Shown one piece after another: positions 1 to 12,771 of a stretch of 64,000 bases of DNA. Where the stretch lies: NCBI RefSeq assembly GCF_047495875.1, contig NC_092462.1, positions 37,911,523 to 37,975,522 on the forward strand, given 5' to 3'. A program made the position numbers and the translations under genes. The DNA is from Pithys albifrons albifrons. Taxonomy: Eukaryota > Chordata > Aves > Passeriformes > Thamnophilidae. A model generated the notes under the pieces. That model was not told where the DNA came from and did no database searches. It saw nothing but the letters and a program-made list of their open reading frames with translations. Positions within the stretch are counted from its first letter, which is position 1; every line of letters starts with the position of its first letter.

Positions 1-3000
1 AAAGGAAGGTGTCGGCTCTTTCTGAGTCTTGTGCTCCCCATAAAAAGTGCAAGCCGCGGCAGTACAAAGCCTGGGATCCAGACTTGGTCAGCTGAGGTTT
101 TAATCCAAACCACGCCTGTGCTTTCAAGTGCACACCACCAGTGAATCTGGCTCTTTCGATCTGGGGACAAATGAAGTTTCTATAGAATCCTTTATTTTAT
201 TGCAATATGACGCCAGTCTACGTGATACAGGGTTTGCTGATGTTGGTTTTCTTCCGCCTGGTTATTTTCATCCAATTCTCTAGTTACCGTCAGTCAGTCA
301 AGGTCAATATTCTTAGTAACCTAAGTGTGTTTTAACAGTCTTGTTTTTTTTCCACTGGTGAAAAGCTGGTTACAACTTCGTTTACCAAAGATGCAATACC
401 AATGCCTTCAGTAAAACTCTAATCATGTTAACCTATCTCAATGGTAAAAAACCCAAACAAACTAAAAGACAGCAGCACAAATCCCTAAGGTTATGTGAGA
501 GGATTGACTACTTGAAGGTGTGAGAGCAGACAATATCTTAATCTCCAGAGTTTCCCCCATTACAGACTTGCTCAGTGTAAGAAACACACAGTATAGCCCT
601 TTTTATTTTCTTTGTCCTTCTGATGAGGATGTGTTAATGAAGAACAGTTCACTAACATGGTATCAAATGCCTCTTTTATCACTGTTTCTTTTTAAGTTTT
701 GTGTACTTACCCAAACTGCAACCCTAAAAGTCATAATGTAAACTGGGAAAAGTTAGTCAAAATCCTCTATGAGGACACGGAGGTAAACTGACAGAGCAAC
801 ACAGAGATATGTGTTCCGTCTCCAGATGTTAAAGCCTCCACAAGCCAGTTATCCAAATTCTTTTATCAGTTTACTTATGTGGCTATTAGTTTTGATAGTG
901 TTTAACATACAAACAAAGCTTACCGTTCCTTACCTTCTAGAATAAACATGGGGGATATTCCAGGTTCCAGTTTGGTTTCACTGTTACTGGAAACCATCCT
1001 ACTACTTAGTAGCAAATTAATGTTCTCAGTTCTATGGTACTGAATTCTATGAATGCCTCTCCACTTTGCAAATAGTTGTATTAATGTATACTGTGACTTT
1101 AAAAATGCCTTTACTTCATATGTTACATGGAAAGCACTCTTCTGTTTGGTGAATTAAGCTGCCAGATGGGTCACTCATTCCCTTTGTGGTAAACCACCTG
1201 TGTACGACAGTTTCTTGTGAAGTGTTTTCTAGTTAATAAAGCAGTTTTGTAAAAGATGATAGAATCTTACTAGTGTGTACTGAATGAATCATAGTTCAGC
1301 TATTGGTATCTGTGGTGTAAAAGCATTCTTTGCCTACCAGACCAGCCTAGAGCTCTCCATGTCACACCATGCAAAAAAATTTATACTTTATGCATTGTTT
1401 GCAGCCGTATAAAAATGTTGGTTAACTCCCACAAAATCAGTTTTAATTCTGAATCTTCATCAATGCAGTTCAAAGAACAACTAATTTTCAGGAAACAGTT
1501 TTCTCAATACCAGTGCTTTAAAAGTAGCAAGTCATAACCTTTTGTCACTGAAAAGTTATCAGGATGGCTACAAGCATCAGAAATTATTTTTTTAACATTG
1601 CAAAGAATAATTTGTCTCATTTGACCTGTTCAAATCCACTCTCTGTCAGTTCATGGAGGGAAGGGGGAGAAAAAGATTTACATAAGTTTTAACATTTTCA
1701 TTCTTTCTGTTAACAGTAATGTACCAAGTTCATGGAAAAAAAATTACTTTCGAATAGTCTTTGGAAATTATGGGCTAAACCCATAACAAGTTGCAGTGAG
1801 GCTTCCTCTGTGGCATCTGTTTTTATATCTAAGAAAATGAAGAAAATGATTGTGGAAAAGCTGGTAGGGTGAGAAAGTGTAATTAGTGCTATGGGGAAAA
1901 AATTAGATCTGCCTTTCAAATTATTTAATCAAGCTTTTTAAGAAGGAAACTAGGTTCCTTGAATTCTCTGAAAAAGAAAACCTGTGTACAATTAAATAGA
2001 TCCATAGAGAGTTATGTCATGCTATGTCATATAACACAGGGCACAGAAGAAACCAAACAGTTGTACTCTTTAACATCTGCCTGTCCTCCAACAAGGAAGG
2101 CAGTATTGAAAATTTTCCATGCTTGAACATGATACTGGAAGCTTTCCATGGCACTGCCAATGCTGAAAGTCCCACACAAGAATGCTGATGTTAGAAACTT
2201 ATCATTCGCAACTCTGTGCCTTCCTCCCAGCACCCTTGCACCTGGAAAAGTGCTTGTCTGTGCACCTGGTTCCACAATACTCCTCTCACTGTTTTTTCAT
2301 CACACCACAGTGTTCCTTTTCAGACAAACCCACAACTTCTGTCTTGAGAGATTCAGTCACTGTTACTTTTCTAAAGCAGTGATCTGCACAGTATTGACTT
2401 TGGTCGGTCTGCGTGGTTAATTTATTAGCCACATGTGGGTGACAGTTGTGGGGAAGAAGCATGAGCTCCAGGACTTGAAGTTTACTTCTGCATGAATAAT
2501 TCAGCTCATGAAATGACTGTTAAGTTTTATAGCTCCCTGGCTTTGAGTCCTTTTGAGCCTCTAGTCTGCTCCACAATTACAATTTGGGGCACTATGTTAA
2601 CTTCATCTTCAGCAAACTGCATGTGAGGAGAGAGAGAGTGGCTAGAAATGCTGCGTATAAGGTGAAGACCAGATGGGGGAGAACAGGTTATAGAGACAAG
2701 AAATGGATTTAAAGAAAAATATGCCATGGACAACAAAAATTTATGATGGGACTGATACTGCTTTATATTATATTGAGTCTCTTGGCATCTGTGGACAGCT
2801 TCTACAGTGTTTCTGGATAATGGTGTCGGTGTGGACAAAGCAAAGGAAGAAAGTAACAAAGACATTTTCTTTGAATGAATGTTTCCATCAGTGGATCCAT
2901 TGCAACAGATACTGTTCAACTGAGGAAATCGCAAACTACAGTTGCATGACCTTAACTCTGACCAAACTTTCATGCTGGTGTAAATGTATTTATGTGATGA

Positions 3001-6000
3001 TGCTGTACATTTTAATTCAGTCAGTTTAATGAAGGTCTACTGCCTCTCCTAAAAAAATCTACTAGCCAAATTCCTGTATGAAATATGCCTCAATGTAGCC
3101 TTAATGGCAGTAAAATTCTGCTTTGGAAAGTGATCAGTCTTGTTTACTGCTGAAAGGATCTCTTCTTATAGACCTGAAAAGTCAGTGTTTACTGGATGAA
3201 TAATGAAAGCAAGTTACAGCTGCTCTCGATTTTAATCTCACCTAACTTCACTAATAGGAATGCAATATGTTGAGGAAAAAAAAACAACAAACCAAATTTA
3301 ACTTTAATCAGCATTTTTTTTGTTCCAGGAAAAAGTTTAAAATTCAAGACACAAAAAGAATTTAAGTAGGTCACTCCTTTAAAAAGGCTGCTAATGTGAA
3401 TTACAAAGTGTACAGACAACATCAAAGTTTTTGGCCTATTTCATGTGAGTATCTCACACTAGATATATGGTGGAAGCTGTAGGATGAAAAGCAAAAATCA
3501 GAACTACCTAAGCTGCTGCTTACCTAAATTCAAAACAAAACTTATTTTGCTGTAGTGTTCTAGTTATAAGCAGCTACTTTCTTTGTACTTTGATAAAACC
3601 ACATGTAACTGCTGCCCAAAAGTTCACAAAACTGGTATTTCTGTAAATATCTTTAAAAAATGCATTTAAGATAATATATTAGAATATTCTCTGGGTTTTT
3701 TTCTGGTGTTTATAACATGTAAATAATAAGTATGTTATAAAAATTAAATATATTTACCCCTTGAAAAGTAGAGTTTTATTACACGGGCTATTGTAAAGCT
3801 TGAATAACCAGTTCAGCAGCTCATAGGCAAATGCAGCTGTGTTAGTTATACCAGGCTGGTTTAGTCTGAAAGCTCAGGAGCTTGTTTTGACTTTGTGCTG
3901 TGTACCCAATACCTGAAACAAAAGCAGCCTGCATGTGACACCACCCAGGACAGCTGCAGAGCACAGGCTGAAACTGCAGTGGTCATATGATAGGAAATAA
4001 ATACAACAACTCTCTCCTGGTACTAATGCAGATAATATTAGGAACAATGGCTGTTCCTGGACACAATAACTGAACTTTGAAAGTCGTAATTTGACAATAA
4101 CTTTTCTTGCACAGGGTTTACAAGCTTTTAACTTTTTTTATCTTTTTATTTTTCTATTTCTAGACCTCGCTTTCTTATTTACATTCAAAGTAATATTCAT
4201 GTAGCATTTTCCCCTCAAGAGAGCAACAAACTTTCTTTATATTTTGCTATACTGTTAATCCCTTTTTGCAGGTATAAGAAGAAAGCAGCAACTTGCATTT
4301 ATTTATCTATTGGATAGTTTCACAGGCAGTTTACAGTGGTTCTAAAATGTGGATAGCTCTAATTCACATTAAGAAATGGGTTTAAATGGGTAAAAAAAAA
4401 GTTTCTATTCTTGTGTCTCCACCCCCAGAGTCTTCCTGTCTTGGTGAATGTTGGTACTTCACTTGAAACACACATTGAACTTACTTTTAAGAAATAAAAT
4501 TTAATTGCCAATGAAAATCTTATGTCATTTGGGAATTAGAGAAAATAGTTTGAGGATTTTGTTTTTCTCCTTATAAAATGTGACTCAAAGGGTTGGACTG
4601 TATCTGGCTGACACACTGGAGATATGACATCCAGAGAGCAGATCCAAAGAGGCTGTAGTCACAGTCCTACTTCTGTGTGCCGTTTAGTGCTGCCAAAATG
4701 AAGTAGTACCTGTCAATCCATGGTGACCTACAAATACTGATAAATTTCTACAGAACAAATGACAGTGTTTTCTCTGTACGTTTGTCTAGTCTGAAGGACT
4801 GTCTCCTTCTGTGGTCATGAAGGCTAGAAACTTAAAATTAGGCTGAACTTGACAGTAGAAGCTGTTTTCTATGTCACTGCAGCTCTACAGTCTCTTAGGA
4901 AGGAGAAATGATAGCGTGAGTTGAGAAGGCTGTGTGGCACAGGGTGCAAGAGGAAGGAGGAATCATGCCCTCCTGTCTCCCAGAGCCAGCAGAGAAAAGC
5001 AGGTTTGGCTGGTAACAGGTTTTGGCTGTTTTTCTCCTCATAGGCTTCGTCAATACATTGGTCTTGCATCAAAGTAGTGGAAAGCCTTAAATTAATTTCA
5101 ATGGGTCTCATTAAACTTATATGGGTCTTGAGTTTTGGTCATGTGGACTGCATCCTGTTGCTGCTGTAGATATTGGCTTGGCAGAATAATTTATTCTGTT
5201 ACTTCTGGCAAGTAGTTCTGTCATATGTGTCATAGAAACGACCACTGGATACATGGGAAATCTGAGACAAGAAAGAAGATGCTTAAGAAATTTTGAAATT
5301 GACTGAATCATCAGTCTCATTTTTAGTCATATATCCTGTGGGATTTTCCAACAACTGCTGTAAAGTTTTTTTAGAGCATCCCATTACTTACCCTACTGAA
5401 TACTGCGAAAGTATTTTACAGTTAACAGGAAAGGTTGTTTCAGAGCTATTACACTACTAGAAAATGTGTCTGTCTATAATACCACTCGAAAGCTAATGCT
5501 TCTACTCCACAGCCCCAACTCTTGTGGAAAAAATATATCTTAAAGAAGCTTGATAATAAACTCTCGGGGCTACGGTCAGTCCTCATTGTCTAGTGTGACC
5601 ACATGTGAAGTTAAGTAGAAGCTCTCCCTAAGTATTGGCAGGAATAAGGGCCTACTACAAATGAAAAAGAAGTGGCAAGTTCTGCATTTGAAGAAATAAA
5701 TAAGGAAATCTTAAGTTGTTCTGTGTCAAACCCCGGGTTGATTATCCAAGCTACTGAGAAACTCAATTGCAGCCCAAAACATGTCTTTCCCAGTATTTAA
5801 AAGTTTTAAAAAAAATCCATAAACCTGTAAACTCTCAACTTCAATGTAAACCTTTAAGAGAGAAACCACCCTGATGAATACACTCCAGTTCATAGGCTTG
5901 ATCAAGTTGTGCAATTTTTGTTGCTACATTTTATACTGATAATTAGCATTTATATTATGTTAAATTATTGCAATATGTACAAATATTAAAAGCATAAACC

Positions 6001-6142
6001 CTTCATTCTCATTTTCTAGTAGTTAAAAAGTTCACTTTGTAAAGATACTAATTTTCTAACAGACTTTGATGATGTAACTAGACACATAGACAATCACACA
6101 ACAAAGAGGTAAAAGTTAAGAGGTAAAATATCTACATTATTA
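1..6142. other. Intergenic DNA, left edge
   Basis: No coding sequence or repeat family was recognised here. The first 300 bp carry more CpG than the following several kb, which could be the fringe of a CpG island to the left; in other vertebrates HMGB2 lies on this side, reading away from SAP30. That link is inference. The rest is AT-rich, with a 10-bp inverted repeat at 3709-3741. Open frames of up to 148 codons (for example 2527-2973, minus strand) have no recognisable protein features and are of a length expected by chance. Confidence 0.5.
3709..3741. repeat. 10-bp perfect inverted repeat, 13-bp loop
   Basis: TTTATAACAT at 3709-3718 is the exact reverse complement of ATGTTATAAA at 3732-3741. 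The surroundings are very AT-rich, so chance is a reasonable explanation. Confidence 0.6.
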
Positions 6143-6284
6143 GACCCTGAGTTTAGCTCAGTTTGGTAGAGCATGGTGCTAATAACACTAAAGTTGTGGG
6201 TTTGATCCCACATGGAGCATTCACTTAAGAGATGGACTCGATGATCCATGTGGGTTCCTTCCAACGGAGAATATTCTGTGATTT
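6143..6284 (+). mobile_element. tRNA-Ile-headed, CR1-tailed SINE (TguSINE1-like)
   Basis: The 5' half (about 6143-6215) reads like a slightly decayed tRNA-Ile gene. It has an A box (TAGCTCAGTTTGG, 6153-6165), an anticodon loop with AAT at 6181-6183, and a B box (GGTTTGATCCC, 6199-6209). The 3' part (about 6227-6284) is a CR1 3' end, recognisable from GGACTCGATGATCC, GGGTTCCTTCCAAC and ATATTCTGTGATT. A tRNA-Ile head joined to a CR1 tail is the design of TguSINE1, a passerine SINE thought to use CR1 reverse transcriptase. Clear target-site duplications were not found. It is not a working tRNA gene: the acceptor stem does not pair and the sequence continues straight into the CR1 tail. Confidence 0.82.
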
Positions 6285-9200
6285 TCCTAATTCTGATGTA
6301 TTTTACAAGATGATGTAAAACCCTGTACCAGCAGTCACTTCTGGAGAGAGGTAAGGGTATTTTTAGCAACTATGGATAGTGGGAATAGAAAAGTTGAGTC
6401 TCATTTGTAGTGCTTATAAAGTTAATAAATATTGGATTAAAAAAAAGGCAAAACAAAATCAACTTCTAAACCCATATCTGTTTAAAACTCTAATGTTGAA
6501 ACTGGAGGGTGGGGAGGTCTTTTTTTGTGTTCTATAGTTTAGGATGTCCTCCATATTCAGATATACCTTTGCAACTATAAAGGCTAGAAGCTTTATCAGT
6601 ATGAAAGGCTGAGACTAATATTATCTTGCAAGTAAGATGAGGTTTGAAAGCACCAAAAGTTGAGTGGCAATATCTAATGAAGAAGCAATGCTTTTGATCA
6701 TCTGCTCTGTATTGAATGTGAGTTATAACAGTAGGTACTGTTTGAACATAGAAACATTCTTCCTAGTGGCTATTTTTGTTAGAAACTTTGCAAAACATTT
6801 TATCTGATCCTTTTCCCACAACATTTTTCAGTTAAAGGTTTATTGTCAAGTAAAATCAACAAAAATCTACAGTTCAGAACAGTTGTTATACTTGAGTTTG
6901 TTGGAGTATAAGCCCATCTGTATCTTTTACCCAGAATGAGCTCTGCAGGAAGTCAGAAAGGCATGTTACCCACCCTCCCCCAACCCACATGTAATTTTAC
7001 TAATGTTATTTTTATAAAAATGTCTGCATTTGTATCAGACTCAGTGTTGTTTTTACTGATGGAATCCAAGTATCTAACTGATGCTTGGGTGAAGGAGGTA
7101 TTCACCTGCTCCCAAGGGGCACTTAAAATCTGCTCTTAAGTTCAAGAAGAGCTAAGTCAGATCTAGAGCTGGTTATAACTGTACTGCAAAGACAAGGGCA
7201 TTGGAAGAAGCTTCAGAGCACTGTTTGCAGGACCTTCTGACAAAACCGTGAAAATGATGTAATATGCGTTATACAAAGTAAAAACAAGTGATTAAAGCCA
7301 GTGTCAAATCTAAATTTCTATAAGCAGAAAACAGTGGTTCACAAGATATAAGACTAGCACAGAGTATACAGTGCTTTTGATAGAGAGCATTAGAGACCAA
7401 CAAAATTTACTGAAAAGAGATGACAATTTCTCTTATGTAAAAAGAAAATTGAGCAATCTTTTTATTTAATTTCAAGGGATTAAGAAATAACTCTTAAGAA
7501 ATGTACTACATCAGTCTCATACCTTTATTGCATTACACAAAACCTCTGAGGGTGATGCTTTCCCACTACGTTCCAGACAGCTGCATTACACTTCAGAAAA
7601 GCACCAAGGATTATTTAGTTGGATCTCCTCCTAACTGCAGTCTTATATAATGTGAAATAAAATGTTAATCAAAGCAACCTGGATGAACAAGTGATCAGTG
7701 ATTCTCAAAAAAGCAGATGGAGGTGCACTTTTAACTTGGCTGAATGGGAGCTTCTGAGGAGGAGAAGGAGTAGCTGAGAGGAACATCAGTGCAAAGCTGG
7801 AGGTTGATTTCTCTATTTCTGTGCGGTGGTTGTGTTTGAGCTAGGTCTCCTGTCTCATAATTCATTGTTTAAGTCCACCAATAAACAATTTGTCACATAC
7901 ATTCAGCAAAGAACATATAAGTTTCTGTATTTTTGCATGTAAAAACGAAGCCTTCTACCAGAAGATCCTTTGATGCCTCCTGTAACTAACTGATTATTGG
8001 CAAAGTAAATTGGCACAAACCATTAGGGAAAATGTATTACAAAACTAAAGCTTTTACAGTACACGGGTTTATCAGTTTTAGTCCTGTAACACCTAGATTA
8101 TTTTTAAAATACAATGTGCAGTTTTGGACCTTGTTTAGTTTCCATTGTACAAGGCAGACAGCTTAAAAAAGACTGGCTTCACCTGGCTTCAGACCTGGAA
8201 ATAATTTTGGTTAGTTATAATTTTTTTTCTCTTACCACATTACTTGAATCATGTACACCAAGCTCTATGTCTACCAATACAGATTTGTTAGAAGATTAAT
8301 TATCTGAAGATATATTTTAACTACCTAGCATAAAACATGTAAAGAAGGAAAAAAAATATAGTCTGTGGATAAGTTCCAATATTCCTGTTCTTTGGGCTCT
8401 AGCTTTAACAAATTTTGGTGATAAATTGGAAGCAGATCAACAGGGAGTAGCACAGTTAGTTGGTGCTGGAATGGGAAAGGAAAATCAGATATTAAAAAAA
8501 TCAGGAAAAAAAAGGTAAAAATAAAAAGAATAGGCCTTGTTCCTGATAAAGAAGGAGAGATTTGGTCACTGTTCTTTATCACAGGCCATGAATGCCTATC
8601 AAGTAGGTTGCTTTTTTGTCAAAACCACCAGGGTGTGTGGTGGAATTTGCAGAATTTTTCAAGTGTTTAAAGGAATCTATTTTTCACTGAAATAATTAGA
8701 ATATGTAACAAAGAAAATGTGTATGTGCTGAGAAAAATGTGTATCACTAGTTTTTCTTATTATCCCATTTGCTAACAGAATAATTTCAGGTGCTAATGAA
8801 CACTTGGATTTCAGCTGAATGGTACCTGATGGGGAAGGGAACAGATATCCCCAGTTGAACCTTATCACGTGGAGGTGTATACACAGTTACAAGCCACATT
8901 TCCTTTCTAGGATTAATTACTGATAGTATATTTGCAAAGTTCTTGCAATATATCCAAGGTGATGCATCTTATTATCATTCTTCTCTCTCAAATTACAAAA
9001 TGCATCAATCAAAAGCTAAGAGGAGCTGGGACATATGGCATCTCAGAGGCACAAGCTGCTCGGCTCCCACCTGTGCCTGGCCTGTCTCAGTGCCAGGAGG
9101 GGCCACTGAGTCCCACTGACTTCAGAGCCTGGGAGCTGTGAATTCAGGCAGACTTCTCAAGATACTGTAGCTCCTGCTCCTTCTGCATGCCACTTACAAG

Positions 9201-9475
9201 TCATCCATGCTGTGTTCTTGGCACTCAAAAGGGATGTAGATTACTGCTGCTTTCCACACTATTCAGCTCCACTGTGAGTGCTAGTGATGCCTCATGTTCA
9301 GAGTTGTTTCGGAGCTGCTATTTCCTTTGAACTGATTTAATTTTTGAATTTTAATCACTATATTGTTGCAATGCTGCATGGTTTTATGTTTATTTAGAAT
9401 CTCCCCCTATATACCCTTTATTTATATCTGAATACTTATGCTAGCCACTACTAGGGCTTATGTCACAAAATAATT
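6285..9475. other. Intergenic DNA without recognised features
   Basis: This is AT-rich unique sequence with short A and T runs. Its open frames are short and unremarkable (up to 85 codons). No CR1, LTR or gene exon was recognised. Confidence 0.5.
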
Positions 9476-9811
9476 TTAGTCAACATACTCTATGACAGAT
9501 TTTCTTTTTATTTTAGGGGGCCCAAGCTTTGTGAAAGTTTGCAGATCTATCCGGTAGTAAGCTTTGTACCGTCTGATAAGCCCATTTAGCTGCAGCTCTT
9601 TGTATTCTTTTATCCCACGTATGATGCAAGATTGAAAGCGACATGATTTCTTTGTTACTGTAAGCAGGCATTCATACCAAATGAGGTGGTCATCTCCCTG
9701 CACCAGTAACATGGTCCTGCCCTTCTTCTGGACCTTCCTGTGTGCTGGGACATCATGCAACTGAGTGTGGTAAAGCAGATCAGGATAATACCTAAATGAT
9801 TTTTCTTGTTG
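9476..9811 (-). other. Unidentified open reading frame, 111 codons
   Basis: On the minus strand the frame is open from just after a TAG at 9812-9814 to a TAA at 9476-9478. The first ATG in frame is at 9712-9710, so an unspliced protein would be only 78 aa. The translation is mixed and basic, with many Lys, Arg and Tyr and no low complexity, and looks more protein-like than most chance frames nearby. One stretch reads GIKEYKELQLNGLIRRYKAY. I do not recognise the family. It has no signal peptide or membrane segment. It could be one exon of an unknown gene, a decayed retrocopy, part of an old mobile element, or chance. The sequence TTTAG just upstream could act as a weak splice acceptor, but its polypyrimidine tract is poor. 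Confidence 0.2.
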
Positions 9812-9814
9812 CTA

Positions 9815-11334
9815 GTCTAGTTATAACCCAATACAGTTTGCCATGCTGCCATAGAAATGTTTTTACAGGCACAAAGAAATGCAGGGCACAGGTGTGTAAA
9901 CAAGGAGCTTAAGCAGAAGCAGAACTATCTTTCTCAGTCCCACAACTGTCTTATCATGATCTAATCATGAAACTATGATACCACTCTACTTGAAATTATG
10001 CTTATGAATTACCATCTTGGCAAGCATGGCTAGGTAACATACTAACAGGCTTTGAACTGGTCTCAAACTGTACAAAAAGGATCAGAAACATTTAAAATTC
10101 ACAAGTGAACTTTGCAACATACCAAATCACAGCAGCAGACCCAGACTGGCATATTTTATGCTCACAGTAAAGTCAAATCCATCTAACAAAAAAACAAAAA
10201 AGGAACTTCAAAAGACATTATCTGAGAATCTAGAAATTGCTATTCATGACCCAGATTTCCATGAAAGAATTCCTGGAACTCACCCTTGTCCCACTTTTCC
10301 CAGCTCATGTTTCCTATGTTCTCCTTTAGGGCCCACTATGATTGTTACTGTTTTTTTTGTTTTCTTTTTTTATTCTAACATTGCTACATTTTTCGAAAGT
10401 TTGAAATCACAAAAAATTCAAAGGGTGAGTTAAATCTTTGCTGCCTGAGATTGCACAGCAGTAGAGCATGGAATCCAACTTATGCATTACTCAGTCTTCA
10501 GCCTGGCTGGTAACAAAGTGAGGTTTAATTTTTTTCAACTCTTTAACTCCCCTCTCTAATCACTAGAAAGTGCCTTCTGGATAACTGCAGTCTGTGACTT
10601 TATGCTCAGTTTAGCTTCAGTTACTGTATCTTTCATTCAATTGCGACAGTAGGGAGCGTGAAGTGGGACCTACCTTTATTCTCTAATACCAAGTTATGCA
10701 ATCAGATTAAGGAGCCATCTGCAGCACAAACTGAAATTGTTCTATAATCGTGTTCCCGGCTCATGCAGAACTTGGCTTATGCAGGATCTGTGTCTCCTCA
10801 AATTATTCACCAGCCTCCCTGCTACTCCTTCTTCAAGCTGGAAACGCGCGGCAAAGCGATATGGTCAAATATTTCAGTGATTGAATCATTGCGCTTTGAG
10901 TAAGCTCGGCTCTGATGCGTTTTCTGAGATTTAAAGGAGTATTTTCTGCAGTTCAAAAGGAAAGCAAAACTCTCCCTCCACTGTGTGTCATTTTAATGTG
11001 CTTGAAGATAGGTCAGAGCTTGCTGCTTTTGCCGCTCTGCTGTCGAGAGCTGAATCGTTAAATGGTTTAATGCCAACTCATCTCGTACGCTTTGTAGTCT
11101 CGAAACTAAAATACCTGCTTTTTTCAATGTCATTTTAGCTAGTTGCGTGCACAGCAAGGTCTTGGTTCATCAAAATAATTCTGCATTCTCAATCTGTCCC
11201 GTTCTTAAACTCACCTTTATTAATAAAAAATCCTCTTAAATGACAGAACTGGAAACTCGCATTGCGAGTCGTCTTTGTCTTCAGAGAGTTTTATTACAGG
11301 AACGCAGGACGGACCCCTGACTACGTGTGTTCTA
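9815..11334. other. Upstream flank of SAP30
   Basis: No gene or repeat was recognised. GC and CpG content begin to rise from about 10.84 kb (for example the GAAACGCGCGGC stretch) towards the CpG island. This could be distal promoter DNA, but no specific site can be assigned. Confidence 0.45.
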
Positions 11335-11715
11335 AAAGCAGCTCTAACAAAGGACGGAGCTTCGTCTGTTTTCGGCTGAGGGACAGAGCCGGGGGCTGCG
11401 CTGCGGCTCCCGGGGAGCTCCCTCCCTGCCGCAGGTAGAGGGGCAGGAGCGGCCGAACCGAGTCAGCCCGCCCTCCCTCCGGCCGGCTGGACCCGCTCGC
11501 GAGCCATGGCCGAAAGCAAAAACGGGAAAGGAAGGTAGCAGGGAAGAAAGAGGCCGAAAAAGAGGACAGGAGACAGAAGATCCGGGACCAGCAGCCCGAG
11601 CAATGCCGGCTTCGGCTAAAACCTTAGAGCGAGGACAAGTGAAGGTGGAGCTGCTGCGCAGAGCGCTGCGACGCCAGGGCCGGAGAAGGCGGCGGGGGCG
11701 CCCGGGCCCGAGTGC

Positions 11716-11795
11716 GCTGGAGCGGCGGCTCCCGCCCGTGACACCCTCCGGGGCCGCTGGAGCGGCGGCTCCGACCCGTGACACCCTCCGGGGCC
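11716..11795. repeat. 40-bp tandem duplication in the CpG island
   Basis: Two adjacent 40-bp units, 11716-11755 and 11756-11795, each start GCTGGAGCGGCGGCTC and end in CACCCTCCGGGGCC. They differ at two adjacent bases. The near identity suggests a recent duplication in the SAP30 upstream region. Confidence 0.9.
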
Positions 11796-11901
11796 GCCCT
11801 TCCCAATCCCTCGGCCACGCGGGAGAGGAGGGAATGCGGGGCTGGCCCAAGGGGCCCTTTAAAGGTGGGCTGAGACGCCGCTGCTGCCGCTCCCGCGCGG
11901 C

Positions 11902-11958
11902 GGGCTGGGCCTCCCAATGGGAGGGAGGGAGGAAAGCAGGGAGGGAAGGAAGGAAGGA
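11902..11958 (+). other. G-run cluster, possible G-quadruplex, then GGAA repeat
   Basis: GGG runs lie at 11902-11904, 11907-11909, 11919-11921, 11923-11925, 11927-11929, 11939-11941 and 11943-11945, followed by a short GGAA tandem repeat. The three runs at 11919-11929 are separated by single bases, which favours quadruplex folding on the plus strand. Confidence 0.5.
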
Positions 11959-12471
11959 GCAAGCGAGCGAACGGAGCGCGGGACATAAGAGAGAAGTGGC
12001 TGCCCCCACCGCCTGCGCGGGACAGCCCCGCCAGCCCATCCGCCCCGCCGCTCCCCCGGGAGATGCGGCTGTGCCGCAGCGGCGGCCGGCCAAGAACTGC
12101 GCTTCCCGTGGGGCTGCGCGCGCAGGCGGCATGCTCGGCGGGCGGGGCGGGGCGCGCAGGTTGCTGTTGTTACATAGGAAACAGCTGAAGAGTCTCCACA
12201 TGACAGAGGGGGAAGGAGGAAGTGGGGCGGCCCGTGGGGCTCTGTCGCCGCTGCTCTGGTAGTCGCGGGGCTCGGGCAGCGGCCGCCGGCGGGAAGGAGT
12301 CGTTCCTGAGACACGTAGGCTGGCCGCCCTTGAGGGCGGACTTGCGCCCCGGTACCGCCGCTGAAGGGAGGCGGGCAGGGAGCGGGGGTAGCGCCCTGCC
12401 GGGCCGCATCTCTTTGCCAGGGAAGTTTGGTGCGGGGCGGGATCGCGCCAACCGCGGCAGTGGCGCCGGGC

Positions 12472-12771
12472 ATGAACGGCTTCGCCCCCGAGGAGGTGAC
12501 CCAGCGCGGGGCAGACCCCGCCGCCGCGGTGCTGGGCAGTGCGGGCTCTGCTGTGGAGGTGCCGCCGCCGCCAGTGGGGCCGGGGCTGGGTCCGGCCCCT
12601 GCCGCGGGCTCGGCGAGCGCCGGGTGCGCGGGTGGCCCCGGGGCTGGGCAGCTGTGCTGCCTCCGGGAGGAGGGAGAGCGGTGCGGCCGCGCTGCTGGCA
12701 ACGCCAGCTTCAGCAAACGGATCCAGAAGAGCATTTCGCAGAAGAAGGTGAAGATCGAGCTGGACAAGAGC
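12472..12771 (+). CDS. SAP30: SAP30 coding exon 1
   Basis: This exon encodes residues 1-100: the Ala/Gly/Pro-rich N-terminus, the first two zinc ligands (C62, C71) and the conserved [19 protein letters not shown] stretch. It ends at the donor AGC|GTAAGT. The frame stays open into intron 1 only because the DNA is GC-rich. Confidence 0.96.

Noticed and set aside
2527..2973. 148-codon minus-strand open frame
   Set aside because: No recognisable motif, an overlapping open frame on the other strand, and a length consistent with chance.
6143..6215. A functional tRNA-Ile gene
   Set aside because: Arms are decayed, the acceptor stem does not pair, and the sequence runs directly into a CR1 tail, so it is a SINE head.
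12427..12471. Upstream extension of the SAP30 frame
   Set aside because: The extended frame would begin with TTG, not ATG. The ATG at 12472 gives the conserved MNGF start.
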